20,301 nucleotides of DNA from JAAEQG01 sp043803085 (lineage in GTDB: Bacteria > Planctomycetota > Phycisphaerae > UBA1845), in the NCBI GenBank assembly GCA_043803085.1, contig JAZDKM010000149.1:1-20301 (forward strand), read 5' to 3'. Made by a program: the position numbers and the translations under genes. Under the pieces are notes generated by a model that was not told where the DNA came from, searched no databases, and saw only the letters and a list, made by a program, of their open reading frames with translations. How positions within the stretch are numbered: the first letter of the stretch is position 1; each line of letters opens with the position of its first letter. Shown here piece by piece: positions 1 through 7,907 of the stretch.

Positions 1-2
1 TG

Positions 3-26
3 GGTGCGAGAAGGGATTCTCGCACC
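3..26. repeat. Perfect 10-bp hairpin
   Basis: GGTGCGAGAA (3-12) and TTCTCGCACC (17-26) are perfect reverse complements around a GGGA loop. It lies beyond the 3' end of the minus-strand surface-protein operon. There is no adjacent T tract, so it looks more like a dispersed palindromic repeat than a classical terminator. Its function is unknown. Confidence 0.5.
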
Positions 27-54
27 AGCGGCGGGCCCCTAGCTACCGAATGCC

Positions 55-128
55 ACCCCTTTCAGGGGTTTGAAGACCGCGCCGCTTTGGATCAGAGCGC
101 CTTGGCCGCCTGCCCCTTTTCAAGGGGC
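55..128 (-). terminator. Hairpin cluster at the operon 3' end
   Basis: Two short perfect hairpins sit at and just after the stop codon of the dockerin-type gene: GCCCCTT/AAGGGGC (112-118 with 122-128, overlapping the stop) and ACCCCT/AGGGGT (55-60 with 64-69). Both have a 3-nt loop. They could stop or stabilise the minus-strand transcript, but neither is followed by a clear U tract, so the terminator call is weak. Confidence 0.35.
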
Positions 129-536
129 GAAAAGGACCTGGAACGCGGCGAAGTCGAGTAAGTCCACCACGCCGTCGCCATTCAAGTCGGCGGCGCCGCA
201 GCCCGGGGGGTATCCCGGGCCCGGACCGTTGAGGCAGCCTTCAAAGAGGGCGTAGTCGTCGAGGTCGACGTCGCCGTCGCCGTCCAGATCCCCCGAACCG
301 GGCAGTGCCATGCAGGCGGCCGGCCAGAATCCGCCGGTCAGTTCGAAACCGCCGCCGGTCATCACCGCGCCGGCATCGGGTTGGCCGACCGTCGCGCCGA
401 GTTCATAGCCTCCGCCGGTGCTGAACATGGCGCCGCCGCCGTCGACGGTGGACCAGGTGAGTTCGTAACCTCCGCCGACCTGGGCGAGGGCGGTCGCGGC
501 GAGAAAAGCTACGCTGATGGCAATAACGCGTTTCAT
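120..536 (-). CDS. Small secreted protein with dockerin-type repeats
   Basis: A 138-aa predicted exported protein. Residues 1-19 form a signal peptide (KR n-region, hydrophobic core, cleavage near ALAQ). The mature N-terminal half has three GGG(Y/F)EL motifs, with glycine-rich spacing. The C-terminal half has two calcium-loop repeats of dockerin/EF-hand type, DLDGDGDVDLDDY and DLNGDGVVDLLDF, which in this family bind calcium and can mediate docking or surface sorting. The ATG overlaps the TGA of the upstream S74 gene (ATGA at 533-536), and an AAAGGAG Shine-Dalgarno lies inside that gene's last codons, so translation is probably coupled. Its partner is unknown; a cell-surface role with the S74 protein is inference. 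The gene is clearly real but no precise function is recognised. Confidence 0.85.
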   Translation of the reverse strand: MKRVIAISVAFLAATALAQVGGGYELTWSTVDGGGAMFSTGGGYELGATVGQPDAGAVMTGGGFELTGGFWPAACMALPGSGDLDGDGDVDLDDYALFEGCLNGPGPGYPPGCGAADLNGDGVVDLLDFAAFQVLFAP

Positions 537-2959
537 CGGCCGGCTCCTTTCTCGGAATCAGCCAGACGGTTGACCAGGGATTCGAGCTTGGCCAGGCGCT
601 GTTCGAGCCGCTCGTTCTGGCGAGCTAGGTCTCGGTTCTGCTCGGCGAGTTCCTCAATCTGGCCATCCTTCTCCGAGAGCTGCCGATCCTTCTCGTTCCG
701 CAGATCGCGGAGCGCTTCGACCATCAGGGCGGTGGTGGCCCGCTCGGTCACGTAGCGGTAGCCGTCCGCGTCTTTTCCGACCCAATCGGGAAAGACCTGC
801 TCCACTTCTTCCGCCAGCAGACCCATTTGCCGGCCGGGAAGCGCCAACCGGTTCTCGACCGCTTCCTGGTCGAACTCGAATACATAACCGCGCAGAGAAA
901 GCAGTCGATCAAGTACGCCCGTCATCGGCTCGATATCGTGCTTGAGGCGGGAGTCGGAGAAAATCGACCAGGAGCCGCCGCCGGGTTTCGCGGCCGTGCC
1001 GTTGACGGCCAGCATGTAGGGGAAAGGGGTGGTTGTGCCGATGCCGACGGGGCCGATGGGAATGTTGACCCCACCGCCGTCAGCGAAGGACATGACGTCG
1101 CCAATCGCGCTGTAGTAGATATTCAGATGGTCGTCAGTGAATTCGCCCGCGTTTGCTGTACTGCCCGCGATACTCCAGAAGCGAGTCGTCGCGGTGTTCT
1201 GAAAAGTCAGGCGGGCAAAGTCCTGTTCCGATTCCGTGAGCAGCAACTGCGGCGCATCAATCGTGCTGTCGGACTCGATTTCCAGCGTCGCCGCGGGGCC
1301 CGTCGTCCCGATGCCTACCCAGCCTCCTGCGCCGATAAACAAGTCTGGATCCAGGCCGCTGCTGTCACCGTAGAGGCGAAGATCGTTGTATCCGACGATT
1401 TTATCCGCGCCGAGTATGTCCGCGTCGTTGGCCAACTGAATGTTGCCGTTGACGTGCAGCTTTTCTGTGGGCGATGTTGTTCCGATGCCGACGTCGCCGT
1501 CCGGCTGCATGACCAAGCCAATGCCCCACGGGTTGCCTCGCCAGATCTCGAGGTTGCCTTGCCGTCCCGCCTCGCTTGAGCCAGTGACCTGAAGCACATA
1601 ATTCTGCGCCACGCTGCTGTTTTGCAGATGGATGCCGGTCTTGAAGGTCGAAGTGCTCGACACGTCCAGCACCTCCGTGGGGCTGGTCGTCCCGATGCCG
1701 ACGCCGCCGGCGGAATCGATCGTCAAACGCGTATTCGTATCCGGCGAGGTGGTTCCGATCTTGAACTTGTCGGCGTCGCTGTCATCGATGCCCATACTGA
1801 AGGGCGTCGTGCCGCTCAGTTGGAATCGCATCATGGGGTCGCCGTTGGCCGCGGTGTTGTTGATATCGATGGTCGTGGTGGACGCGGAGCCCTCGACATC
1901 CAGTGCTCCGCTGGGGCTGGTCGTTCCGATGCCGACGAGGCCGCTGAAGTAGCCGCGGCCTTGGAAATAGCCTGCATATCCGTCCGGGCTGCTCACCTCA
2001 CCAAAGACGCCCCAGGTTGTTCCTGTTGAGGCGTAGTTCACTGCGTAGATGCCGGACCCGTTCGCACCGGAACTCTGCGCGACCATCCCATCGCCGGAAA
2101 CACTGAGGCCCAGCACGCCTATGCCGGTTTCGGTGTACCCGCTGACCCCTTGGCCGGCTACGGAGTAGCCGCCGACCCCACTATCATGAATATACCAGAT
2201 CTCCACGTCGGTCGAACCCACCACTCCGACCCACTGGGGCCCCCCGCCGGCGAATACCGAACGGAACTTGCCCCCAAAATAGCCCCCACTGAGTCCCTGG
2301 ATTGCATTGTACTGTGACTCCATAGAGAAGGCTGGCTGGCTCGGCGAATCGGCGTAACCCGCGAAGGGAAGCCGCAATCCAAGAGCGTACGGCGCTGCCG
2401 TCAACTTCTGCCGCGGGTTCAGGAGGGTGAACCCGGTTGTGACGGTGCAATCGCCGGTCGCCGCCGGGCGCACTTCGATGGCCAATTCCCTGGCGTCGCC
2501 GGGAAACTGGGCGCCGAAGTCGAGTTCCACGGTGAACAAGCCATTGGTGCAGGCAACGTTGTCCATGCAAATAGGCCCGCTCACCGTCGCACCGGTGTCA
2601 TCGGTCAAGGTAAACCGCAGGTCTTGCGGCAAGTTTGTGGGAACACCGGCGCTTTTGAGTTGCCCCTGATATGTGAAAGACGTCCCGACCGCCGCGCGCA
2701 AGTCGGCGTCGCCCCGGAGGCCGGATGATGGATCGACGCTTGGGAGTGCTATTCGCTGCGCCTCCAGGGCAGGGCTCGCCGGTGGAGCAGGTCTTTCTCC
2801 TCGCATCGCGCTGGCGCCGCCAGCGTAAGCCAACTCGGGCCGAATCGTTGGATGTTCGGCCGGCGTATTGGCCGACTGGCCGCGGGCGCCGACGCTCGTC
2901 ATCACGAGCAGCGCCACCATGCTGAGTCCTCGAAACCGGATTTTCTTCGACCTGTGCAT
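533..2959 (-). CDS. Exported tail-fibre-like protein with S74 chaperone domain
   Basis: An 808-aa predicted secreted surface protein. A basic n-region and hydrophobic core (residues 1-28) form a signal peptide. Residues about 92-195 form a beta-rich domain shared with the second S74 protein in this window (FTYQG at its start, then PRQKLTAAPYAL at its end). The middle contains five VGIGTT(S/T/G)P repeats followed by LDV/LHV/LEI strands, typical of tail-fibre stalks. The C-terminus holds a Peptidase_S74 intramolecular chaperone with SDSRLK at 668-673; the Ser and Lys are the residues the family uses for self-cleavage. A charged coiled coil (about 745-800) follows and ends the protein. Start chosen at the ATG with GGAAGGAG upstream. 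The family trimerises and releases its chaperone; that this protein does so on the cell surface is inference. No phage genes accompany it. Confidence 0.85.
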   Translation of the reverse strand: MHRSKKIRFRGLSMVALLVMTSVGARGQSANTPAEHPTIRPELAYAGGASAMRGERPAPPASPALEAQRIALPSVDPSSGLRGDADLRAAVGTSFTYQGQLKSAGVPTNLPQDLRFTLTDDTGATVSGPICMDNVACTNGLFTVELDFGAQFPGDARELAIEVRPAATGDCTVTTGFTLLNPRQKLTAAPYALGLRLPFAGYADSPSQPAFSMESQYNAIQGLSGGYFGGKFRSVFAGGGPQWVGVVGSTDVEIWYIHDSGVGGYSVAGQGVSGYTETGIGVLGLSVSGDGMVAQSSGANGSGIYAVNYASTGTTWGVFGEVSSPDGYAGYFQGRGYFSGLVGIGTTSPSGALDVEGSASTTTIDINNTAANGDPMMRFQLSGTTPFSMGIDDSDADKFKIGTTSPDTNTRLTIDSAGGVGIGTTSPTEVLDVSSTSTFKTGIHLQNSSVAQNYVLQVTGSSEAGRQGNLEIWRGNPWGIGLVMQPDGDVGIGTTSPTEKLHVNGNIQLANDADILGADKIVGYNDLRLYGDSSGLDPDLFIGAGGWVGIGTTGPAATLEIESDSTIDAPQLLLTESEQDFARLTFQNTATTRFWSIAGSTANAGEFTDDHLNIYYSAIGDVMSFADGGGVNIPIGPVGIGTTTPFPYMLAVNGTAAKPGGGSWSIFSDSRLKHDIEPMTGVLDRLLSLRGYVFEFDQEAVENRLALPGRQMGLLAEEVEQVFPDWVGKDADGYRYVTERATTALMVEALRDLRNEKDRQLSEKDGQIEELAEQNRDLARQNERLEQRLAKLESLVNRLADSEKGAGR

Positions 2960-3016
2960 CTGCTTCTCCTTCCGTTTGGGATATCGGACACCAATGCCAA
3001 CCTAAGAGCACCTATG

Positions 3017-3289
3017 TCAGAGGCTGCGATGGCTCACTTCCTGATCTCCTTCTTGGCCGCAACCCGGCGGCGTGCTGCCAACCTGCGCGCGCGTCGTCGT
3101 CGCGATGGCCCCACCCATCAGCAGCAGCGCGGCCATGGCGCGCGCTGCCGTGAGCGGCCTCTTGGGAACGGTTGTCGGCTGGCGGATCCGTCGCGCCGGT
3201 GCGAAACGTACGATCGATCGGAACACACATGTTCGACAAGTCGAGGCCGAACGGAGGGCCGTCCGGTTCGTGGCAGGGTCGCCGCTCAT
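3017..3289 (-). CDS. Small ORF coupled to S74 gene, possibly truncated
   Basis: A 90-aa ORF whose ATG overlaps the stop of the upstream S74 gene (ATGA at 3286-3289). It has a good Shine-Dalgarno (AAGGAGG) inside that gene's last codons, the same arrangement as at 533-536. The first 45 residues are Arg/Thr-rich without a recognisable domain. Residues 47-68 (from ARAMAALLLMGG to RAQ) resemble a signal peptide with a cleavage site, followed by only about 20 residues. The AQVG at the putative cleavage site is also found in the dockerin-type protein of this operon, so this may be a degenerate or truncated relative. Position and ribosome binding site favour translation; composition does not. Function unknown. 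Confidence 0.4.
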   Translation of the reverse strand: MSGDPATNRTALRSASTCRTCVFRSIVRFAPARRIRQPTTVPKRPLTAARAMAALLLMGGAIATTTRAQVGSTPPGCGQEGDQEVSHRSL

Positions 3290-4188
3290 CGCGTGCCTCC
3301 TTCCTTCGCGCCGAGCAACCGGCCGACCTTCGCCTCCAGGGCCGACAGGCGCGCTTCAAGCTGCTGATTCTGCTCGGCCAGTTGGTCGTTCTGTTGGGCG
3401 AGTTCCTCGATGCGGCAGTCTCTCTCAGAGACCAGTTCGTGCAGGCCCTGGATGGCCGCCAGGGCCACGCCGTCGGCGTCGCTGCTGCTGATGTGCGTTT
3501 CCACCTCCCCTACCCCGAAGGCCGCGTAGAAGTCCTGGGCCATCGGGCCGATGTGGCGAATGGCGGGATCCTGGGAGATCAGGTTCCACTCGGCGATGGG
3601 GATCGCGGCCAGGCGATCGAGAACCTCGCGGGCGTCGATGGGCGTTACGTTTTCCTTGACGTTGCGGTCGCTTATGGGGCTCCAGGAGTTACCGCCGGCG
3701 AAGAGTTGGACGCCAACCGTGGCGGTCGAATTCGAATAGATCTTGGTTCCTCCGGAAGCGCGAACGAGGAACCGGTTGGCCCCGTCCGAAATGAAATCGG
3801 CGTAGGTTGAGTCCGCCCACGCGAAGGTACCATTGTCGGTCGCCGGATCGCCCAGCGCGGTCGAACGTACATGTGCTTTATAACCAGCGGCGAAGCTGTA
3901 GTTTCCCCCAGCCTCGGTCATGAAACCACCGGGTACCATTGAGTACCATCCGCTCGCGGTGTTGTACTGGCCTGCGCCGATGAACGAGTTCTGGCCGCTC
4001 GCGGTGTTGCCCGAGCCGGCGCCGACGAACGAGCCGTAACCGTTGTCGGTAACGGTATTGCCGTAGCCGCCGCTAATGGACGAGCCTACGCCACTCGCGT
4101 TGTTGTCCCCCCCGCCTCCGACAAATGAGTATGCGTCGGCGGTGTTGTTGTAGCCGCCGGCGATCGTCGAGTAGTGGCCATTTGCCAA
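3286..4188 (-). CDS. 3' part of frameshifted YadA-like/S74 protein
   Basis: This is the downstream half of the gene that starts at 6170. Reading is lost at the G10 tract (4199-4208) and resumes in this frame: the peptide just after the tract (YSNLANGHYSTIAGGYNN) continues the upstream repeat pattern exactly. The ATG at 4188 is therefore an internal codon rather than a proven start. Contents: about four further left-handed beta-roll repeats of the YadA-head/Hep_Hag kind (to residue 105), a connector with FAWADS, then a Peptidase_S74 domain with SDRNVK at 173-178 (family self-cleavage Ser and Lys). A coiled coil at 255-295 rich in QN and EL heptads ends the protein. Joined to its upstream half the protein would be about 960 aa. 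The two S74 domains in this window are divergent paralogs. Confidence 0.75.
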   Translation of the reverse strand: MANGHYSTIAGGYNNTADAYSFVGGGGDNNASGVGSSISGGYGNTVTDNGYGSFVGAGSGNTASGQNSFIGAGQYNTASGWYSMVPGGFMTEAGGNYSFAAGYKAHVRSTALGDPATDNGTFAWADSTYADFISDGANRFLVRASGGTKIYSNSTATVGVQLFAGGNSWSPISDRNVKENVTPIDAREVLDRLAAIPIAEWNLISQDPAIRHIGPMAQDFYAAFGVGEVETHISSSDADGVALAAIQGLHELVSERDCRIEELAQQNDQLAEQNQQLEARLSALEAKVGRLLGAKEGGTR

Positions 4189-6170
4189 GTTGCTGTAGCC
4201 CCCCCCCCGACCGTCGCGTGTTCACCGTTGGTCCCAATGTCGTCGCCGGCCTGGTTATAGGTACCGCCACCGACCGTCGCGTAGTGATCAGCAGCGATGT
4301 TGTGCTCCCCGCCCGCCACAGTCGCATACGTGCCATCGGCGGCGTTAATGTAGCCTCCGGCGATGGTCGAGTGGTCGCCACTGGCGATGTTGTACTCGCC
4401 GCCGCCGACCGTGGCGTTCCGATGATCGGCCGTCGAACCGGCGTTGTCGCCGGCCTGGTTGTTCCCACCGCCGGCAATGGTGCCGTAGTCATCGGTGACG
4501 TTGTTGTTCAACCCGCCGGACACGGTCGCATCGAGGCCATCGGCGGTGTTATTGTTGCCTCCGGCGATGGTCGAGTAGCTTCCTTTTGCCAGGTTGCTGT
4601 AGCCCCCGCCGACCGTGGCGTACGGACGATCGGCCGTCGTACCGGCGTTGTCGCCAGCTTGGTTGGATCGGCCACCTCCGACCGCCCCGTAGTCGTCGGT
4701 GACATCGTTTGACCTTCCGCCGGAAACGGTGGAGTATTCGCCGGTGGCCTCGCTCCAGTATCCGCCGCCGATAGTTGCGTGCAGCGCACTGGCGTTGTTC
4801 ATCTCGCCGCCGACGATATTCGCGTACGTGCCGGTTGCTTGGTTGGCGGCGCCACCGCCGATAAACGCATCCTGGCCGGCAGCGTTGGCCCAGCCGCCTC
4901 CGATCGTGGCCCTCAGACCATTCGCGGAGTTGGCGTCTCCGCCAGCCACGGTCGAATTACTGCCGCTAGCCGTATTGCCTACGCCGCCGCCCACAGATGC
5001 ATTGGATCCGGAGGCTGTGTTGGACTGGCCCCCGGCCACGGTCGCGTACATCCGATCACTCTGCGTTCCCGCTCCGTCGCCGGCCTGATTGTTGTAGCCG
5101 CCGCCGACCGTACCGTACCGGTCGGTGACCCGGTTGGTTCCCGCGGCGGCTCCGCCGCCGGCGATCGTGGCGCCGTAGGCGCCGGCGGTGACCGTGTTGT
5201 TGGGATGGCCGCCAAGGATGTTGGGGCTGGTCGCATTCGGTTCGATCCGCAGGGTACGAGCGTTGTTGACCCGGATTTCCAGCGCCTGGTTGTCCGTCGT
5301 ACCGAGAAAATTGGTGGTGGGGTTGGTGCCGGCGTTGCCGGTGAGGCTCCATCCGGTGCTGCCGGCGGCCGCGGTGGTCTGGGTCGTGCCGTCCGGGAAT
5401 TTGAAGCCGCCGGCCAGCGAGCGGACCACCCCGTTCACCGTCAGCGGATCGGTAGGGGCGTTCGTGCCGACGCCGACGTTGCCGCCGAACTCCTGGAGAA
5501 CCAAAGGTACCTTGGTGCCTGGGTCGTTCGGCGCGAAGCTGTCGAGGCCAACCACCGAACTCGTTCCGCTGAACCGATGGTAGAGGTTCCCGATGATGCC
5601 GTCGGTGGCCGAGAATTGCACGAGAGGATCGTAGGTCGGCGAGGACGCGGGCTCGTAGCCGCGCACGTTGAGGCTGCCCCAGAGCTGCGTCTCGTCCCCC
5701 ACACTGACCCGCCCGCTGAGCAAGACGTTGCCCAGGTTGGTGTTGAAGATGTCACTGCCGGCCGATTCCCACACGCTGCCAGGCGAATCGAGGGCATACA
5801 ACGCGTAGGGCGCGGGAGTGAGCTCCTGTCGCGGCACCAGGGCGGAGCCGTTCACATACACCTGGAGCCACCGGGCCTCGCCGGTGAAGACGTCCGCGCC
5901 AAAGTCGATCACCTGGGTGAACAGGCCGTCGGTGACGGTCACCGCCACGGTCCCCGACGGTGGATCGCTGGCCAGGAGAGTGCCGGCCGCAGCATCGTCG
6001 TAAAGCTCGAAGCTCATACTGATGCCGTTGGTGTTCACCGGTGTCCCACCCTGGGTGAGCCAGCCCTGATAGGTGAACGCCGTGCCCATCGACATCTGGG
6101 CGCACGCCCGGTCAGCCGCGAAGCCGGCGCACGCCATCAGGATCGCAATCCACAGACTCAAGCTTCTCAT
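4086..6170 (-). CDS. 5' part of frameshifted YadA-head-like repeat protein
   Basis: This half starts at the ATG at 6170, which has a strong GGAAGGAG upstream and opens a clear signal peptide (MRSLSLWIAILMACAG, cleavage after CAQ); the longer reading to 6257 lacks these. Residues about 30-135 are the same FTYQG...PRQELTPAPYAL domain as in the second S74 protein. A linker with one VGVGTNAP stalk motif follows. From about residue 300 there is a long array of 14-16-residue units of the form (A/S)T(V/I)xGGxxNxAxG, matching YadA-head/Hep_Hag beta-roll repeats. A higher-order period is visible: NQAGDxxGT recurs four times. The reading frame then breaks at G10 and the last 37 or so residues before the stop are out-of-frame. 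The intact product would be an exported, probably trimeric surface fibre. First gene of the operon; the AraC-type gene lies upstream. Confidence 0.8.
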   Translation of the reverse strand: MRSLSLWIAILMACAGFAADRACAQMSMGTAFTYQGWLTQGGTPVNTNGISMSFELYDDAAAGTLLASDPPSGTVAVTVTDGLFTQVIDFGADVFTGEARWLQVYVNGSALVPRQELTPAPYALYALDSPGSVWESAGSDIFNTNLGNVLLSGRVSVGDETQLWGSLNVRGYEPASSPTYDPLVQFSATDGIIGNLYHRFSGTSSVVGLDSFAPNDPGTKVPLVLQEFGGNVGVGTNAPTDPLTVNGVVRSLAGGFKFPDGTTQTTAAAGSTGWSLTGNAGTNPTTNFLGTTDNQALEIRVNNARTLRIEPNATSPNILGGHPNNTVTAGAYGATIAGGGAAAGTNRVTDRYGTVGGGYNNQAGDGAGTQSDRMYATVAGGQSNTASGSNASVGGGVGNTASGSNSTVAGGDANSANGLRATIGGGWANAAGQDAFIGGGAANQATGTYANIVGGEMNNASALHATIGGGYWSEATGEYSTVSGGRSNDVTDDYGAVGGGRSNQAGDNAGTTADRPYATVGGGYSNLAKGSYSTIAGGNNNTADGLDATVSGGLNNNVTDDYGTIAGGGNNQAGDNAGSTADHRNATVGGGEYNIASGDHSTIAGGYINAADGTYATVAGGEHNIAADHYATVGGGTYNQAGDDIGTNGEHATVGGGATATWQMATTRRSPAATTTPPTHTHLSEAGGTTTRVA
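4199..4208 (-). other. G10 homopolymer causing a frameshift
   Basis: Ten consecutive C on the plus strand (G on the coding strand) sit in a VGGGY repeat unit. Sister repeats at this place encode GGGGGC-type runs that stay in frame; 8 or 11 G would restore the frame here. The tract either reflects a sequencing or assembly error, a real inactivating slip, or a switchable or slippage-corrected site. Confidence 0.85.
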
Positions 6171-6442
6171 GATCGTTCTCCTTCCACCCCCCGATGGCCA
6201 CGGGAGGTCTTCATCAGTTTTCAAATGACCCGGTGCGGCCGGCCCGACCGACTGCACTCACCGCTCCATAAGACTGTGACGATCCGAGATCGGCCCGCCA
6301 GAAGGTCACCCTCGCCCGCATCGTGCCTGCCCGATCCAGCACCGATCCCGCCTCCTCATCTCCCGACGGTGTCCATGTGCGCTCTTGGCAAAGCCACCTT
6401 AAACGTCGGCGCAGCCATTCCGAACGGAAAATCATTTCAACC

Positions 6443-6482
6443 TGAGAAATACACACCTGATCTTAGAAATACTGCGCTGATT
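6443..6482. promoter_or_regulatory. 20-bp tandem direct repeat, candidate operator
   Basis: Two adjacent 20-bp units share AGAAATAC (6445-6452 and 6465-6472) and CTGAT (6457-6461 and 6477-6481), with 14 of 20 positions identical. The AT-rich units stand out in the 405-bp GC-rich gap between the AraC-type gene and the S74 operon. Direct repeats spaced by about two helical turns are usual for AraC-family sites, so regulation of the operon by the neighbouring regulator is plausible but unproven. Confidence 0.45.
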
Positions 6483-6486
6483 TTGT

Positions 6487-6506
6487 GGCCGGCACCGATG
6501 CCGGCC
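6487..6506 (-). terminator. GC-rich hairpin after the AraC-type gene
   Basis: GGCCGGC (6487-6493) and GCCGGCC (6500-6506) form a perfect 7-bp stem with a 6-nt loop, about 70 bp beyond the stop of the AraC-type gene. No U tract follows on the minus strand. It may mark the end of the regulator transcript. The rest of the 6171-6575 gap shows no gene; it should hold the promoter of the S74 operon, which I cannot place with confidence. Confidence 0.3.
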
Positions 6507-6575
6507 CGGCGACGGCACGTAGCGCCGCGGAGCCGCCATCGGGTACCCGCTGTTCAGGCGGCGCCCGGTTTCGAG

Positions 6576-7487
6576 TCATCCGGCGGAGCGCGGCAGCCCG
6601 CGTGACCTCTTTCGATACGCTCCAGGCGTGAGACCGGTGTAGGCGGTGAACACATGGACGAACCAGTTGGGGTTGGCGTGGCCGGTTTCACGGGCGATGT
6701 GTTTGATCTGCCGGTCGGTGGTGGTCAGCAGCGTCTTGGCCAGCTCGATACGTCGGCCGGCGATGAAGCGACTCATCCGCTGGCCGAGTTGGTCGACAAA
6801 GAGCCGGCTGAGGTAGTTCGCATGCACGCCCAGAGCTTGGGCGACCCGGCTGACGGTCAACTGCGGGTCAGGAAGGTGCTCGTCGATGTACTGGATGGCC
6901 CGGCTGATTTGGGGGTGATCGACCTGGGGTCCGACGGGTTCCGCAGTGGTCGGGAGCGGATCCTCGCTGGGCTCCGCCACCGGGAGTGCGGACCAAGGCA
7001 GCCGGCTCAGAAACTCCGCCTCTGACCGCGCGAAATCCTTCACCAAAAGGTCCAGGTACTCTACCACATGCTCGAATTCCTCTTCGGCCACGGTCGGCGG
7101 GCAGGCGAGCTTAACGACTGCCAGGCAGCGATCCCCGTGGACGACCGGAAGCACGGCACAATGCCGTTCATAGTCGCAGCGGTGCCGGTGTGTCTCGGGA
7201 TGGCGGCTCAGTTCGGCCAGATGGAGTTGCCACGACTCACGGCAGTAGTCGGTGTTGGCGTACTCTACGCAGGCCGGATGGCCGGGGTTATCCGGCGGGT
7301 CTTCGCCGTCTTTCGGCACCGGGGGATTCGGCGAAACGGCGACCGCGGCCGCGTCGCTGACGCACCCGAACGGTTCCACCACGTGCTGTGCGAGAAGCAG
7401 CAGCAGGTTTTCAGGGGTAGGCTCGAGCGTCACCGCCTGATGCGGCCGGCGACGTCGGAGGCGTTTGAAGTAGTGTCCGCCCAGCAT
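6576..7487 (-). CDS. AraC-family regulator with PocR-like Cys-rich sensor
   Basis: A 303-aa cytoplasmic transcription regulator. The C-terminal part (about 193-296) is a double helix-turn-helix of AraC/XylS type: the first HTH spans LTVSRVAQALGVHANYLSRLF-like residues 210-230 and the second includes IKHIARETGHANPNWFVHVF-like residues 261-280, ending in GLTPGAYRK. The N-terminal part contains six cysteines (C73, C82, C104, C110, C121, C129) in a layout resembling PocR sensory domains, which bind small ligands and may hold a metal. The ATG at 7487 is preceded by GAAGGAGAGGAG. The gene is co-oriented with, and upstream of, the S74 operon, with repeated sites between them. The ligand is unknown. 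Family assignment of the DNA-binding domain is firm; PocR assignment is moderate. Confidence 0.88.
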   Translation of the reverse strand: MLGGHYFKRLRRRRPHQAVTLEPTPENLLLLLAQHVVEPFGCVSDAAAVAVSPNPPVPKDGEDPPDNPGHPACVEYANTDYCRESWQLHLAELSRHPETHRHRCDYERHCAVLPVVHGDRCLAVVKLACPPTVAEEEFEHVVEYLDLLVKDFARSEAEFLSRLPWSALPVAEPSEDPLPTTAEPVGPQVDHPQISRAIQYIDEHLPDPQLTVSRVAQALGVHANYLSRLFVDQLGQRMSRFIAGRRIELAKTLLTTTDRQIKHIARETGHANPNWFVHVFTAYTGLTPGAYRKRSRGLPRSAG

Positions 7488-7907
7488 GAAGGCTCCTCTC
7501 CTTCAGTGATCGGCGATACATCAGTCACCGCACCAACCGGACCTAGACTCGACGAATAAATCGGTCTTGCTCGGCTCGGTAAGTGCGCCCGTGAAGTAGA
7601 TAACCTCAGACCTCGGCACGTTCAAGCTGAAGATCACGGCGATCCAGACTTCCACGGGCCGGCCGCGGATCTCAATCACCTCGCGGCGCAACCTAGAAAA
7701 CCGGTTATCGCCGGGTGCCAGCAGGCTCATCCATGTTCGCGTGGTCGAGCATGGCGGAAGAAGATCAGGTAGCAGACGGCGGCCGCGAAAATCCAACCCG
7801 CCCCAAAACGCGGCGCAGCGCTCCAGGGCCTTCTATTACCCCGTCTCGCTCGAGCATCGCGTCTTCATTCTTAGCATGAAAGCCGCCTTCGCGGGACCCA
7901 CCTCGGA
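7488..7907. other. No convincing gene
   Basis: This stretch has only short open frames without ribosome binding sites or recognisable domains. On the minus strand one frame reads a hydrophobic helix (GWIFAAAVCYLIFF, about 7730-7790) followed by basic residues and a stop, but it has no start codon, so it may be a remnant of a membrane protein. Confidence 0.5.

Noticed and set aside
533..6170. Prophage tail-fibre region
   Set aside because: S74 domains occur in phage fibres, but both proteins have bacterial signal peptides and there are no other phage genes nearby.
4779..6605. 608-codon open frame on the plus strand
   Set aside because: It lies antisense to the YadA-like gene; its Arg/Gly/Val/Ala-rich product has no domain and simply mirrors the repetitive GC-rich codons of the real gene.
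7521..7796. 91-codon minus-strand open frame between the AraC-type gene and the MITE-like element
   Set aside because: No ribosome binding site, no recognisable family, and a different frame in the same place shows a more protein-like hydrophobic helix without a start.
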